A stretch of 64,000 bases of DNA from Thermocrinis albus DSM 14484 (GTDB lineage: Bacteria > Aquificota > Aquificia > Aquificales > Aquificaceae): assembly GCF_000025605.1 (NCBI RefSeq), contig NC_013894.1, positions 1,411,529 to 1,475,528 on the forward strand, in the 5' to 3' direction. The notes under the pieces were generated by a model, which saw only the letters and a list, made by a program, of their open reading frames with translations, did not search any database and was not told where the DNA came from. This document shows positions 1 through 8,663 of the stretch, one piece after another (position 1 is the stretch's first letter; each line of letters starts with the position of its first letter). Made by a program: the position numbers and the translations under genes.

Positions 1-1670
1 CCTCGTCCAAGATGGTTTCTCCTTCTATAGTGTAGAAAGGTCTTTCGTAGGAGGAGTAGTAATAAGGTGTGTAAGCTACAAACTCACCGGCGCATGTGTC
101 CACACCTTTGAAGGAGGGGATTATACGGTAAGAGTACCTTAGGCTTCTGATATCTTCTTCCTTCATGCCCTTCATCTGTGCCAGCTCCCTGTCGGAAAAA
201 CCCAGCTCCTTGGCCTTTCTCAAAAGCTCTTCGCTTATAGGTGCATCTTTCCAGAGTTTTTCAAACTCTACCAGCTCCCAGATCTGATAAAGGAACCATT
301 TGTCTATGTAGGTCAGTTGATGTACCTCCTCCACGTGCCACCCTCTACGGAAGGCCTCCGCTATATGCCATATCCTGTCTGGGTTGGGTGTCCTCAGCAT
401 CCTCTTTAGATCTTCGTCATGAAGGTTGTTCATGGAAAGTGTGGTGAGTCCAAAGCGATCCATCTCTAAGCTTCTCACCGCCTTGAGGAAAGCTTCCTTA
501 AAGGTCCTTCCTATGGCCATAACCTCTCCCACTGATTTCATCATGGTGGTGAGAGTTCTGTCAGCCTCGGGAAACTTGGCAAAGTCAAAGCGAGGTATCT
601 TGACTACCACGTAATCTATTGACGGCTCAAAGGAAGCGGGCGTGTGACGGGTTATATCGTTCCTAAGTTCGTCCAAGGTGTAGCCTACAGCCAGTTTGGC
701 AGCCACCTTGGCTATAGGGAAACCGGTAGCTTTGGAAGCCAGCGCAGAGGAGCGAGAGACTCGTGGGTTCATCTCTATCACGTAAAAGTCACCGTTTTCG
801 GGATTTACGGCAAACTGTATGTTAGAACCTCCCGTATCTACACCAACCTCCCGCATTATCTGTATACAGGCATCTCTCAGTATCTGGTACTCCTTGTCGG
901 TGAGGGTCTGGGCTGGTGCCACCGTGATGGAGTCTCCCGTGTGAACACCCATAGGATCAAAGTTCTCTATGCTGCAGACTATTATGACGTTGTCCTTCCT
1001 GTCACGTACCACTTCAAACTCGTACTCCTTCCATCCTATCAGGGACTTGTCTATGAGTACCTGATGTATGGGAGAAGTCTTGAGGGCTATCTGTAACCTT
1101 TCTACAAATTCCTCCATGTTATAGGCTATGGCTCCTCCCGTCCCTCCGAGGGTGAAGGCAGGACGTAGTATAGCTGGGAATCCTATCTCCTTTATAGCCT
1201 GCAGAGCCTCTTCCAGGGAAGAAACCACCGCGCTGGGAGGAACCTTAAGACCTATTCTCTCCATAGACTTTTTGAACAGCTGTCTGTCTTCACCTTTCTT
1301 TATGGCTGTGTAACTAGCTCCCAGAAGTTCCACGCCGTACCTTTCGAGCACTCCCTCCTCATATAACTTTACCGCTAAGTTGAGGGCTGTCTGTCCTCCC
1401 AAGGTAGGCAAAAGCGCATCTGGGCGTTCTACTTTTATTATTTCTTCCAGAATATCCACCGTCAGAGGTTCTATGTAGGTTCTGTGGGCCATACCCGGAT
1501 CTGTCATTATGGTGGCTGGGTTAGAGTTTACCAATACCACCTGATATCCTTCTTCCACCAAGGCTTTGCAAGCTTGAGTACCTGAATAATCAAACTCCGC
1601 AGCCTGACCTATGACGATGGGACCGGAACCTATGATGAGTATCTTTTTAATATCCTTTCTCTTCGGCATC
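1..1670 (-). CDS. carB: Carbamoyl-phosphate synthase large subunit, N-terminal part (partial)
   Basis: Carbamoyl-phosphate synthase large chain makes carbamoyl phosphate from bicarbonate, ammonia and ATP for pyrimidine and arginine synthesis. The minus-strand frame is open from the ATG at 1670 to the window edge, about 556 residues. It shows the N-terminal GSGPIVIGQ nucleotide-fold motif (residues 14-22), the [10 protein letters not shown] motif, the [14 protein letters not shown]-grasp loop and the [11 protein letters not shown] metal/ATP site, followed by the oligomerisation region. The window ends close to the junction between the two synthetase halves. In Aquifex carB is split into two genes at about this point (established), so whether this is a whole carB or a carB1 half cannot be seen here. 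Its start is 18 bp from the divergent ArnT-like gene, with which it shares a palindromic -10. Confidence 0.93.
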
Positions 1671-1676
1671 CAAAGT

Positions 1677-1686
1677 TAAAATTTTA
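1677..1686. promoter_or_regulatory. Palindromic bidirectional -10 element (carB / ArnT-like gene)
   Basis: TAAAATTTTA reads identically on both strands and gives a TAAAAT -10 hexamer in each direction. The plus copy (1677-1682) ends 6 nt before the ATG at 1689, and the minus copy (1681-1686) ends 10 nt before the carB ATG at 1670. Neither gene has room for a Shine-Dalgarno leader. Promoter function is inferred. Confidence 0.5.
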
Positions 1687-1688
1687 CC

Positions 1689-3176
1689 ATGCTCCTGTAC
1701 TTGCTCGTGGCTCTTATTATATTTCTCCAGTTTTACCATTTGGGGAGTTTTCAGGTGTGGATACCTAACGAGTCTTTCTATGCCTATGCCTCCCGCCATA
1801 TGATGGAGTATGGGGATTTTATAACACCTTATTACAACGGTGAGGTGAGGCTCAACAAACCTCCCATGACCTATTGGCTTGCTGTGGTAGGCTACTGGCT
1901 TCTGGGATGCAACGAATGGGGGCTTAGGATAATGCATGTCTTCCTTTCTTTACTTACAGGAGTGCTTACCGCCGTAATAGCTTATGAGCTTACATCTAAC
2001 ACGAAGGTGGGTATTCTTTCCTTTGCCGTTCTTACCACTTCTTTCCTCTTTTTTGCTAACGGTAGGTATGTATCACCAGAAGTTCCTCTCACCTTCTTCG
2101 TAACAGCCACTCTATGGGGATGGCTCATGTACTACAGAAAGAGAAACTGGGTGTTCCTGGTTTTGGCTTTTCTTTTTGCAACGGGGGGCGTTCTCACAAA
2201 GGGACCCGTTGCTTTTGCAATGCCCGCTTTGGTGGTACTGCTTTATCTTCTTCTTACGGATCCCAAAGAGCTTACTAAAAAAAGTTACTACTTTCTGGGA
2301 ATCTTCTTCTTTTTTGTCAGTATGTGGTGGCATGCCTTTCAGCTAATTTTTCACAGAGAAGAGTTTTTGAAAGTTTTCTATGAGGAGAATCTAAAGCGCG
2401 TTTGGGGTGGAGAAGATCCTTGGTATTTTTATCTTTTGGACACACTGGTGAGTTTTCTTCCTTACTCCTTCCTTTTCTACTTGGCTGTGGTGTGGTTTGT
2501 GAAGGAAAGAAGAAAGGAACTCACCTTTCCCTTCGTTTGGTTTTTGGTGTACTTTCTGATTTTCAGCATCATTAAGCAGAAGATACCTGTGTATGTTCTG
2601 CCGGCTTACCCTGCTATGGCGGTTCTCACAGCCGCCTTTCTGGAAGACACTAAGATGGAGAAGGTAAAAACTCCATCCGTTTATTTTCTCAGTTATCTTA
2701 TGGGAATCGCTTATCTGATCTTAGTTTTATACCTGGGGCTCAGTTATCTCTTTCTGTTGGCCGTTCCCCTCTTCTTTCTGGCACCTAAATTGACACACAG
2801 TTACGCTCCACTCCTTTCGGGAATCCTTTTCCTCTTTCTGCTGATAGGTGGTGTGTTGCCATGGTTAGAAACTTACAGACCATATAGGGATCTAGGTAGC
2901 TACATAAAGCACCTTGATCCTGCCGGCAAACTACCGGTGTATGAACTCACCTACTTTCACCACAATCTTCCCTTTTATGCAGAGAGAAACATAATAAGAA
3001 ACAAGATGCCTGTAAAAGGTTCCATAGTTATATATCCCCTCAGTGGAGGTTTTGTCTGCAGTCCTTCCAGAACTTTCGTCATGTACACAGGCTCCGAGTC
3101 TAGGCTGCTACGCTACATACTGGATGCCAAAAAGGGTAAAAGATTTGAAACCTTCGGTGTATGTGTGTATAATTAG
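1689..3176 (+). CDS. ArnT/PMT-like membrane glycosyltransferase
   Basis: Predicted inner-membrane GT-C glycosyltransferase that would move a sugar from a polyprenyl-phosphate donor to lipid or protein on the outer face of the membrane. The 495 aa contain about 11-12 hydrophobic segments. The first periplasmic loop carries the family signature: acidic residues after the first helix (NESFYAYASR, about residues 23-32) and RLNKPPMTYW (about 54-63), matching the RxxKPPL motif of ArnT/PMT-type enzymes. A C-terminal periplasmic tail of about 100 aa follows the last helix. The acceptor cannot be told from sequence. The gene is alone; its start lies 6 nt after a -10 box and the tRNA-Val promoter sits inside its 3' end. 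Confidence 0.75.
   Translation: MLLYLLVALIIFLQFYHLGSFQVWIPNESFYAYASRHMMEYGDFITPYYNGEVRLNKPPMTYWLAVVGYWLLGCNEWGLRIMHVFLSLLTGVLTAVIAYELTSNTKVGILSFAVLTTSFLFFANGRYVSPEVPLTFFVTATLWGWLMYYRKRNWVFLVLAFLFATGGVLTKGPVAFAMPALVVLLYLLLTDPKELTKKSYYFLGIFFFFVSMWWHAFQLIFHREEFLKVFYEENLKRVWGGEDPWYFYLLDTLVSFLPYSFLFYLAVVWFVKERRKELTFPFVWFLVYFLIFSIIKQKIPVYVLPAYPAMAVLTAAFLEDTKMEKVKTPSVYFLSYLMGIAYLILVLYLGLSYLFLLAVPLFFLAPKLTHSYAPLLSGILFLFLLIGGVLPWLETYRPYRDLGSYIKHLDPAGKLPVYELTYFHHNLPFYAERNIIRNKMPVKGSIVIYPLSGGFVCSPSRTFVMYTGSESRLLRYILDAKKGKRFETFGVCVYN
3145..3173 (+). promoter_or_regulatory. Promoter of tRNA-Val/aroA
   Basis: TTGAAA (3145-3150), a 17-bp spacer and TATAAT (3168-3173) form a near-consensus sigma-70 promoter inside the end of the upstream coding region. 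The expected start of transcription is about 3180, just before the tRNA at 3185. Confidence 0.7.
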
Positions 3177-3184
3177 AATATGAA

Positions 3185-3256
3185 GGGCGATTAGCTCAGA
3201 GGTAGAGCGCCGTCCTCACACGACGGAGGTCGGAGGTTCGAGTCCTCCATCGCCCA
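3185..3256 (+). tRNA. tRNA-Val (anticodon CAC)
   Basis: A 72-nt cloverleaf: acceptor GGGCGAT/ATCGCCC with discriminator A, D-arm GCTC/GAGC, anticodon stem CCGTC/GACGG with loop CTCACAC (anticodon CAC, reading GUG), and T-arm GGAGG/CCTCC with TTCGAGT. CCA is not encoded. The aroA start codon lies only 8 nt downstream, so the two are probably on one transcript. Confidence 0.95.
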
Positions 3257-3264
3257 TTTCATCC

Positions 3265-4566
3265 ATGCTTAAAGTTAGGAAAGTAAAGAAAGTAAGGGGT
3301 GAGTTAAGGGTTCCCTCTGACAAATCTGTGTCCCACAGGGCGGTTATACTGTCCGCCATGGCAGAGGGAGAGAGTGTAGTACACGACTGGCTTATATCTG
3401 CAGACACCCTTGCGACTCTTAGGGCTGTAAGAGCCTTAGGAACAAAGGTTCAGAGGAAAGGCGCCACCCTTCGCATATGGGGAAGGGCCATGCGCTTCCA
3501 AGAACCCTCTGATGTGTTGAATGCCCAGAACTCAGGGACAACTGCAAGACTACTGATGGGTCTTTTGGCTACTCAGCCTTTTTTTTCCACCATAACGGGA
3601 GACAGCAGTCTCAGGAAAAGACCTATGCTGAGGGTTGTGGAGCCTCTACGTCAGATGGGTGCATGGTTGGATGGCAGAGAGAGGGGAAACAAACTTCCCG
3701 TAAGTGTGAGAGGAGGAACTTTAAAGGGTATAAGCTTCTTCAACGTCAAGGCATCTGCTCAAGTGAAGTCTGCTATCCTGCTAGCAGGTTTGGGTGCTGA
3801 GGGGTACACGCAGGTGGAGGAACCTGTCCTCTCCAGAGATCACACAGAGAGGATGCTAAAGCTCTTTGGTGTAGAGGTTCTTACCTTGGACACAGAGAAG
3901 GGTAGGATGGTGAAGATAGAAGGTGGGCAGATACCTAAGAGCGCAGAGGTTTTTTGTCCCGCTGATCCATCTTCCGCTGCTTTCTTCGTGGCGTTGGCTC
4001 TTTTGGTGGATGACTCCGAGGTGCTCCTCAAGGATGTTATGGTTAATCCCACCCGTGATGGTTTCTTTAGGAAAGTGAGACAGATGGGAGGGGAGATATA
4101 CTACGAGAATCTAAGAGAGATCTCGGGAGAACCTATAGCGGACATTAGAGTTGTAGGAGGTAGAAAACTCAAAGGCGTGGAAGTGAAGGGAGAGGAAGTA
4201 CCATCCCTCATAGATGAGATTCCTGTTTTGTCAGTGCTGATGGCTCTTGCTGAAGGGAGATCAAGGGTAAAAGGTGCTTCTGAGCTCAGGGTGAAAGAGA
4301 GTGACCGTATCAGAGCGGTGGTGGAAAATCTCAGAAGCATGGGCGCTAAAGTGGAGGAACTGGAGGATGGTTTTGAGATAGAGGGGGTTTCTTCCCTGAA
4401 AGGTGCCTTTATAAAAACTTACGGAGATCACAGAATAGCCATGGCTTTTACAGTGGCGGGTCTCGTGGCGGAGGGTGAAACTGTTATAGACAATCCCCAC
4501 TGTGTGGCTGTGTCGTATCCGGACTTTTACAGGGATCTTGCTGGTATAACTGAGATGTCATTCTGA
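3265..4566 (+). CDS. aroA: 3-phosphoshikimate 1-carboxyvinyltransferase (EPSP synthase)
   Basis: Transfers the enolpyruvyl group of PEP to shikimate-3-phosphate in the aromatic amino-acid pathway. The 433 aa carry PSDKS with Lys20 and HR at 24-25, the PEP-site NSGTTARLL (89-97), RPM (119-121), the substrate-binding [15 protein letters not shown] and the C-terminal [10 protein letters not shown]. Length is normal for the family. The ATG at 3265 is 8 nt after the tRNA-Val 3' end and has no Shine-Dalgarno; the next ATG would remove part of the first conserved block, so 3265 is the start. Processing of the tRNA would leave a nearly leaderless mRNA. The 3' end overlaps convergent hisIE by 9 bp. 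Confidence 0.96.
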   Translation: MLKVRKVKKVRGELRVPSDKSVSHRAVILSAMAEGESVVHDWLISADTLATLRAVRALGTKVQRKGATLRIWGRAMRFQEPSDVLNAQNSGTTARLLMGLLATQPFFSTITGDSSLRKRPMLRVVEPLRQMGAWLDGRERGNKLPVSVRGGTLKGISFFNVKASAQVKSAILLAGLGAEGYTQVEEPVLSRDHTERMLKLFGVEVLTLDTEKGRMVKIEGGQIPKSAEVFCPADPSSAAFFVALALLVDDSEVLLKDVMVNPTRDGFFRKVRQMGGEIYYENLREISGEPIADIRVVGGRKLKGVEVKGEEVPSLIDEIPVLSVLMALAEGRSRVKGASELRVKESDRIRAVVENLRSMGAKVEELEDGFEIEGVSSLKGAFIKTYGDHRIAMAFTVAGLVAEGETVIDNPHCVAVSYPDFYRDLAGITEMSF

Positions 4567-5205
4567 AGTTTTGAAACGCCTTGAAAGTTCTTCCATCACT
4601 TCTGCCACCGACACCCCTTTAGTGGTTAGGGACAGTACCATAAAGTAGAGAAGATCAGACAGTTCTTCTTTGATTCTTTGGGGATCTCCCCCTTTGAGGG
4701 CCAAAAGGCTCTCCACAGCTTCCTCACCCAGCTTCTGGAGAATGCGGTCCTCTCCCTCCATGTAGATTTTGACTGTGTAGGAATCTTGAGGTTTTTTGAG
4801 GAGGCGGTCCTCTATGACCTCTTGGAGGCGTGCCAAGACCTCAAAAGGTAGTGGCTTAGTTACCTTAGATCCGTCTATGCTTCTAAAAAAGCAGTTTCTC
4901 TCCCCTGTATGACAGGCAACACCCTGTTCTTGATGGATTATATACAGTACCGCATCACCATCACAGTCTACCCGAACCTGTAACACCCTCTGGAGCTGAC
5001 CTGAAGTCTCACCTTTTTTCCAGAGAGATCTCCGCGAACGCGAGTAGTAATGGGCGAATCCTGTCTCCAAGGTTTTCAGAAGAGCCTCCCGGTTGGCCCA
5101 TGCCACCATACGCACCTCACCGGTGTTATAATCCTGAGCCACCACCACTACGAGGCCTTCCTCGTTCCACCTTATGCTGTCTAAAACATCAGCCGAATAC
5201 TTCAA
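4558..5205 (-). CDS. hisI: Bifunctional phosphoribosyl-AMP cyclohydrolase / phosphoribosyl-ATP pyrophosphatase
   Basis: HisIE fusion catalysing steps 2 and 3 of histidine synthesis. HisI (about residues 1-113) has [12 protein letters not shown], the [15 protein letters not shown] active-site loop and the zinc cysteines C81, C98 and C105. HisE (about 120-215) is an all-alpha pyrophosphatase with KLGEEAVE and [10 protein letters not shown] take the TTG at 5205 as start because AGGGAGGA lies just upstream at good spacing and it gives 215 aa, the usual size. The longer ATG start at 5259 would add an unrelated 18-residue tail overlapping the upstream gene by 71 bp. It overlaps the JAMM gene by 17 bp and convergent aroA by 9 bp. 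Confidence 0.93.
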   Translation of the reverse strand: MKYSADVLDSIRWNEEGLVVVVAQDYNTGEVRMVAWANREALLKTLETGFAHYYSRSRRSLWKKGETSGQLQRVLQVRVDCDGDAVLYIIHQEQGVACHTGERNCFFRSIDGSKVTKPLPFEVLARLQEVIEDRLLKKPQDSYTVKIYMEGEDRILQKLGEEAVESLLALKGGDPQRIKEELSDLLYFMVLSLTTKGVSVAEVMEELSRRFKTSE

Positions 5206-5605
5206 CGGCTTCCTCCCTGAACTTACCCTCCACCAGTTCCCAACTGCGGTAAGATACACTCTTGCCTTTACTTACAGACACTATGATGTAAGACCAGCCT
5301 TCAAAAGCTCTCTCCTCATCTACGGTTGAGGGTCTGTCGGGATGATCAGGGTGCGAGTGGTAGACACCTACTATCTCAAGACCAAACTGCTTTGCTTTTT
5401 CTTCCGCCTTCATGTAGTCCAGAGGATCTATTTCGTACCGGTCCTCCTTCCTGTTGGGGCTCTTGTTGGGTGTTTCGTAAGCTCCAAAAGCGATCCTTAC
5501 ATCCTTGTCCCATTTACCCAGTAGAAGACCACACGTTTCGTAAGGGTAGTCCCTCTCAGCCTGAGCCAATATCTTCTGTAAAGCGGAAGCCTTTATCCTC
5601 AGCAT
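5189..5605 (-). CDS. JAMM/Mov34-family metallopeptidase
   Basis: Small single-domain (138 aa) zinc metallopeptidase of the JAB1/MPN/Mov34 family. The JAMM motif is complete: Glu23, His83-Ser-His85-Pro and Ser93-x2-Asp96. Bacterial members of this size (Mec, RadC-like, ThiF-linked) cleave isopeptide or C-terminal peptide bonds, for example releasing cysteine from a ubiquitin-like sulfur carrier. No sulfur-carrier or E1-like gene is adjacent, so the substrate is unknown. It starts 7 bp inside the end of asd and overlaps hisIE by 17 bp, so the three genes are probably translated from one transcript. Confidence 0.85.
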   Translation of the reverse strand: MLRIKASALQKILAQAERDYPYETCGLLLGKWDKDVRIAFGAYETPNKSPNRKEDRYEIDPLDYMKAEEKAKQFGLEIVGVYHSHPDHPDRPSTVDEERAFEGWSYIIVSVSKGKSVSYRSWELVEGKFREEAVEVFG

Positions 5606-6612
5606 GTCTTCACCAACTCGTACTCTAAAAGCAACTCCGCTATCTGAACAGCGTTAGTGGCAGCACCTTTACGGATGTTGTCGGCCACCACCCACATGGA
5701 GAGCCCAGGATCAAAGACAAGATCCTTTCTCACTCTACTCACGAAAACCTCATCCCTACCGGCCACCTGAAGGGCTGTGGCGTAAGTATCTTCTACTACC
5801 ACCACACCGGGTGCTTCTTTAAGGAGGGCTGTTGCCGTCTCAGGTTCCAGTGGCTTTTTAAGTTTAACGGTAACAGCCTCAGAATGGCCGTAGAAAACGG
5901 GAACTCTGACGGTGGTGGCGGACACACGTATGTTATCGTCGTGCATTATCTTCCTAGTCTCGTGGAACATCTTCATCTCTTCCTTCGTGTATCCATTTTC
6001 CGTAAAAACATCTATGTGGGGGACCACGTTAAAGGCTATGGTGGCTGGAAGAGCAGAGGGTGGAGGTAAGGGCTCTCCCTTACACCATGCTTTTACCTGA
6101 TCTTGCAGTTCCCTTATGGCCTTGGCACCGGCTCCGGAAACTGACTGGTAGGTGGACACCACCACCGCCTCTACACCGGCTACATCGTATATGGGTTTTA
6201 ATGCCACCACCATCTGTATGGTAGAGCAGTTGGGATTGGCTATTATACCCCTGTGGTTCTTAACATCTTCCGGGTTGACTTCCGGCACTACCAAAGGAAC
6301 GTCCGGCTCTAATCTCCACGCAGAGGAGTTGTCTATGACCACAACACCGTCCCGTGCAAATCTGGGAGCATACTCTCTGCTCACCGAACTCCCTGCGGAG
6401 AAGAGGGCTATATCTATCCCCTTGAAGGAATCCTGTTTGGACAAAGCTCTCACCTTAAAACTCTCTCCTTTGAAGGTGAGGGTTAAACCTTCCGATCTTT
6501 CGGAGGCAAAGAGGAAAAGTTCTTCCACCGGGAAGTTTCTCTCCTCCATTACCCTAAGGAAAGCCCTTCCCACTTCACCAGTTGCACCCACAACGGCCAC
6601 CTTCAGACCCAT
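5599..6612 (-). CDS. asd: Aspartate-semialdehyde dehydrogenase
   Basis: NADP-dependent reductive dephosphorylation of aspartyl phosphate, the branch point to lysine/diaminopimelate, threonine and methionine. The 337 aa contain the GATGEVG dinucleotide motif (9-15), the catalytic Cys129 in NPNCST, a STYQSVSGAGAKA substrate loop and the GHSEAV histidine region. The ATG at 6612 lies 7 nt after a TAAACT hexamer with no Shine-Dalgarno, consistent with a leaderless start. First gene of asd-JAMM-hisIE. Metabolically it links to dapL on the other side. Confidence 0.95.
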   Translation of the reverse strand: MGLKVAVVGATGEVGRAFLRVMEERNFPVEELFLFASERSEGLTLTFKGESFKVRALSKQDSFKGIDIALFSAGSSVSREYAPRFARDGVVVIDNSSAWRLEPDVPLVVPEVNPEDVKNHRGIIANPNCSTIQMVVALKPIYDVAGVEAVVVSTYQSVSGAGAKAIRELQDQVKAWCKGEPLPPPSALPATIAFNVVPHIDVFTENGYTKEEMKMFHETRKIMHDDNIRVSATTVRVPVFYGHSEAVTVKLKKPLEPETATALLKEAPGVVVVEDTYATALQVAGRDEVFVSRVRKDLVFDPGLSMWVVADNIRKGAATNAVQIAELLLEYELVKTC

Positions 6613-6703
6613 GCCAGATAGTTTATCACAAGATATGCACGGTGAGGGGGTGCTGCGTAGACTTTAGTCTGTTGGGTAATTCAGACGGGACAGTGGCTTT
6701 CCT

Positions 6704-6709
6704 TATAAA
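6704..6709 (+). promoter_or_regulatory. Candidate -10 of the NfnA-like gene
   Basis: TATAAA ends 12 nt before the ATG at 6722, so the transcript would carry only about 5-6 leader bases. No convincing -35 is seen. The 109-bp gap with asd also contains a short GTCTG...CAGAC inverted repeat of unknown meaning. Confidence 0.35.
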
Positions 6710-6721
6710 ATATTTCAGACT

Positions 6722-7498
6722 ATGTTTCCTATTTTGGAAAAGAGTCTGTTGAGGGAAGACTTCCTTCTTCTGAAGATAAGAGCCCCCCACCTTCTCTCTG
6801 CGAAGCCGGGACAACTGGTCATACTGCAGCCCCATGAGCTTTCTGAAAGGATACCGGTATGTATTTTGGATTTATGGGAAGAAGGTTTTTGGTGCCTCCT
6901 GCAGGTGGTGGGAAGGACAACACTCCAGATAAAGGAGGAGGTGGAGAGTTTCTACTACGTGGGTGGTCCAATAGGTAAACCATTTCCCATCAAAAACTAC
7001 GGTAAGGTTGTCTTTTACACAACAGGGTGGGGTGTGGCACCTGCTTTTAACGTAGGCAGAGCCCTTAAGAAGGAGGGGTGTTCTCTGCAGCTTTTTTACA
7101 CAGGTCCCGGCGAACCTCCTATGTATCATAAGCTGAGGGAGGTTTTTGAAGTGATAGAGACTCAAGAGACACCACCTCCCGTAGATGCGGACCTTTGGGT
7201 GTCTGCAGGTAGTAACGAGCTTTCCCGTTATCTTGTCAGTCTGGGTAAGGGTGTTCCCCACATAGCTCTTGTAAACACCTACATGCTGGATGCGGTTGGC
7301 TTGTGTCTCGTCTGTCGGGTTACAGTGAAAGGAAGCACACAACTGGCCTGTGTGGATGGACCTTGGTTCCCGGCGGAAGAGGTAGATTGGGAGAACCTTC
7401 TGGAGAGAGAAACCTTGTACCGTCAAGAAGAAGAGTTGGCTTTAGAAGAGTATCTTAAAGAGCTTAGAAGGAGAAAAAACAAACCTGCGGAGGTCTGA
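6722..7498 (+). CDS. NfnA/PyrK-like FAD/[2Fe-2S] oxidoreductase subunit (orphan)
   Basis: Ferredoxin-NADP reductase-fold protein of 258 aa resembling the small subunit of NADH-dependent ferredoxin:NADP oxidoreductase (NfnA/SudB) and dihydroorotate dehydrogenase PyrK. An FAD-binding beta-barrel occupies residues 1-90, an NAD-binding part with TTGWGVAP about 100-170, and a C-terminal [2Fe-2S] site uses Asp190, Cys195, Cys198 and Cys210. This Asp-x4-Cys-x2-Cys-x11-Cys spacing equals the unusual Asp plus three Cys ligation known for NfnA. ACVDGP after the last Cys is also family-typical. No GltD-like NfnB partner is next to it, which is odd. A charged helical tail of about 30 aa ends the protein. 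It lies directly ahead of dapL. Confidence 0.75.
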   Translation: MFPILEKSLLREDFLLLKIRAPHLLSAKPGQLVILQPHELSERIPVCILDLWEEGFWCLLQVVGRTTLQIKEEVESFYYVGGPIGKPFPIKNYGKVVFYTTGWGVAPAFNVGRALKKEGCSLQLFYTGPGEPPMYHKLREVFEVIETQETPPPVDADLWVSAGSNELSRYLVSLGKGVPHIALVNTYMLDAVGLCLVCRVTVKGSTQLACVDGPWFPAEEVDWENLLERETLYRQEEELALEEYLKELRRRKNKPAEV

Positions 7499-7499
7499 C

Positions 7500-8663
7500 A
7501 TGTGGAGTTTCTCTCAGCGTATTCAGCAACTTCCACCTTACCTGTTTGCCCAGATAGACAGAAAGAAAAGGGAGAAAATAGCCCAGGGTGCTGATGTCAT
7601 TGATCTGGGTGTAGGGGATCCGGACCTTCCCACCCCAGAACCCATAGTGAGGGCCATGCAGAAAGCTGTGGAAAACCCCCAACATCACCGGTATCCCTCT
7701 TATGAGGGAATGTTCTCCTTCCGGCAAGCGGTGTCCGATTGGTACAAAAGACGTTTCGGTGTGGAACTGGACCCCGAAAAGGAAGTGATAGCTCTGATAG
7801 GATCTAAGGAAGGTATAGCCCACTTTCCTCTGGCCTTCGTGGATCCCGGTGATGTGGTTCTGTGTCCTGATCCAGCCTACCCTGTTTACAAAATAGGTAC
7901 CATCTTTGCGGGGGGAGAGCCTTACTTTTTACCTCTGAAGGAGGAGAACGGCTTTCTTCCTGACTTCAGAAGTGTTCCCCAGGATGTTCTCAAAAGAGCC
8001 AAGATCATTTGGGTAAACTATCCCAACAACCCCACCTCTGTCACCGCCACCTTGGACTTCTACAAGGAGTTGGTGGAGTGGGCCCATCAGCACAACATAA
8101 TAGTGGCCTCTGATCTTGCCTACTCAGAGGTGTACTTTGGAGAGGAGAAGCCACCCTCTATACTACAGGTAGAGGGAGCAAAGGAGGTGGCTATAGAGTT
8201 TCACTCCCTCTCCAAAACCTTCAACATGACGGGGTGGCGTATAGGTATGGCCGTTGGCAACAGAAGACTGATAGAGGGACTTGGAAAGGTTAAGACCAAC
8301 GTAGATTCCGGGCAGTTTCAAGCTATACAGGAGGCTGCCATAGCGGCCCTTAGTCTTCCTGAAGAAGCCTTAAAGCCCATAAGGGATACCTATGCCGAGA
8401 GAAGGAGGGTCATGACGGAAGCTTTGAAAAACATAGGCTTGGAGGTTGTACCCTCCGAAGCCACCTTTTACCTGTGGGTGAAAGTGCCAAAAGGTTACAC
8501 CTCCGCTCAGTTTGTGGAGAGACTTCTGGACGAGTGCGCCATAGTGTGTACACCCGGTAATGGCTTTGGAGAAGCTGGAGAAGGCTACTTCCGTATCTCC
8601 CTCACTGTCCCTACACACAGACTTCTTGAAGCCGCAGACAGGATAGGTAAACTAAAGCTGTGA
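7500..8663 (+). CDS. dapL: LL-diaminopimelate aminotransferase
   Basis: PLP-dependent fold-type I aminotransferase, 387 aa. It resembles DapL, which converts tetrahydrodipicolinate directly to LL-diaminopimelate and so bypasses the acylated intermediates of lysine/peptidoglycan synthesis. Visible are the PSYEG and GSKEG cofactor-binding stretches, the NYPNNPT motif (173-179), ASDLAYSE with the PLP-pyridine Asp, the Schiff-base Lys239 in HSLSKTFNMTGWRIG and the C-terminal FRISL Arg. The SKTFNMTGWRIG context is typical of DapL; a general aspartate aminotransferase remains possible. It starts 1 nt after the NfnA-like stop and overlaps the next gene by one base (TGATG). Confidence 0.85.
   Translation: MWSFSQRIQQLPPYLFAQIDRKKREKIAQGADVIDLGVGDPDLPTPEPIVRAMQKAVENPQHHRYPSYEGMFSFRQAVSDWYKRRFGVELDPEKEVIALIGSKEGIAHFPLAFVDPGDVVLCPDPAYPVYKIGTIFAGGEPYFLPLKEENGFLPDFRSVPQDVLKRAKIIWVNYPNNPTSVTATLDFYKELVEWAHQHNIIVASDLAYSEVYFGEEKPPSILQVEGAKEVAIEFHSLSKTFNMTGWRIGMAVGNRRLIEGLGKVKTNVDSGQFQAIQEAAIAALSLPEEALKPIRDTYAERRRVMTEALKNIGLEVVPSEATFYLWVKVPKGYTSAQFVERLLDECAIVCTPGNGFGEAGEGYFRISLTVPTHRLLEAADRIGKLKL

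Noticed and set aside
6152..6667. Plus-strand ORF of 171 aa opposite asd
   Set aside because: Antisense shadow; asd on the other strand has all family motifs.
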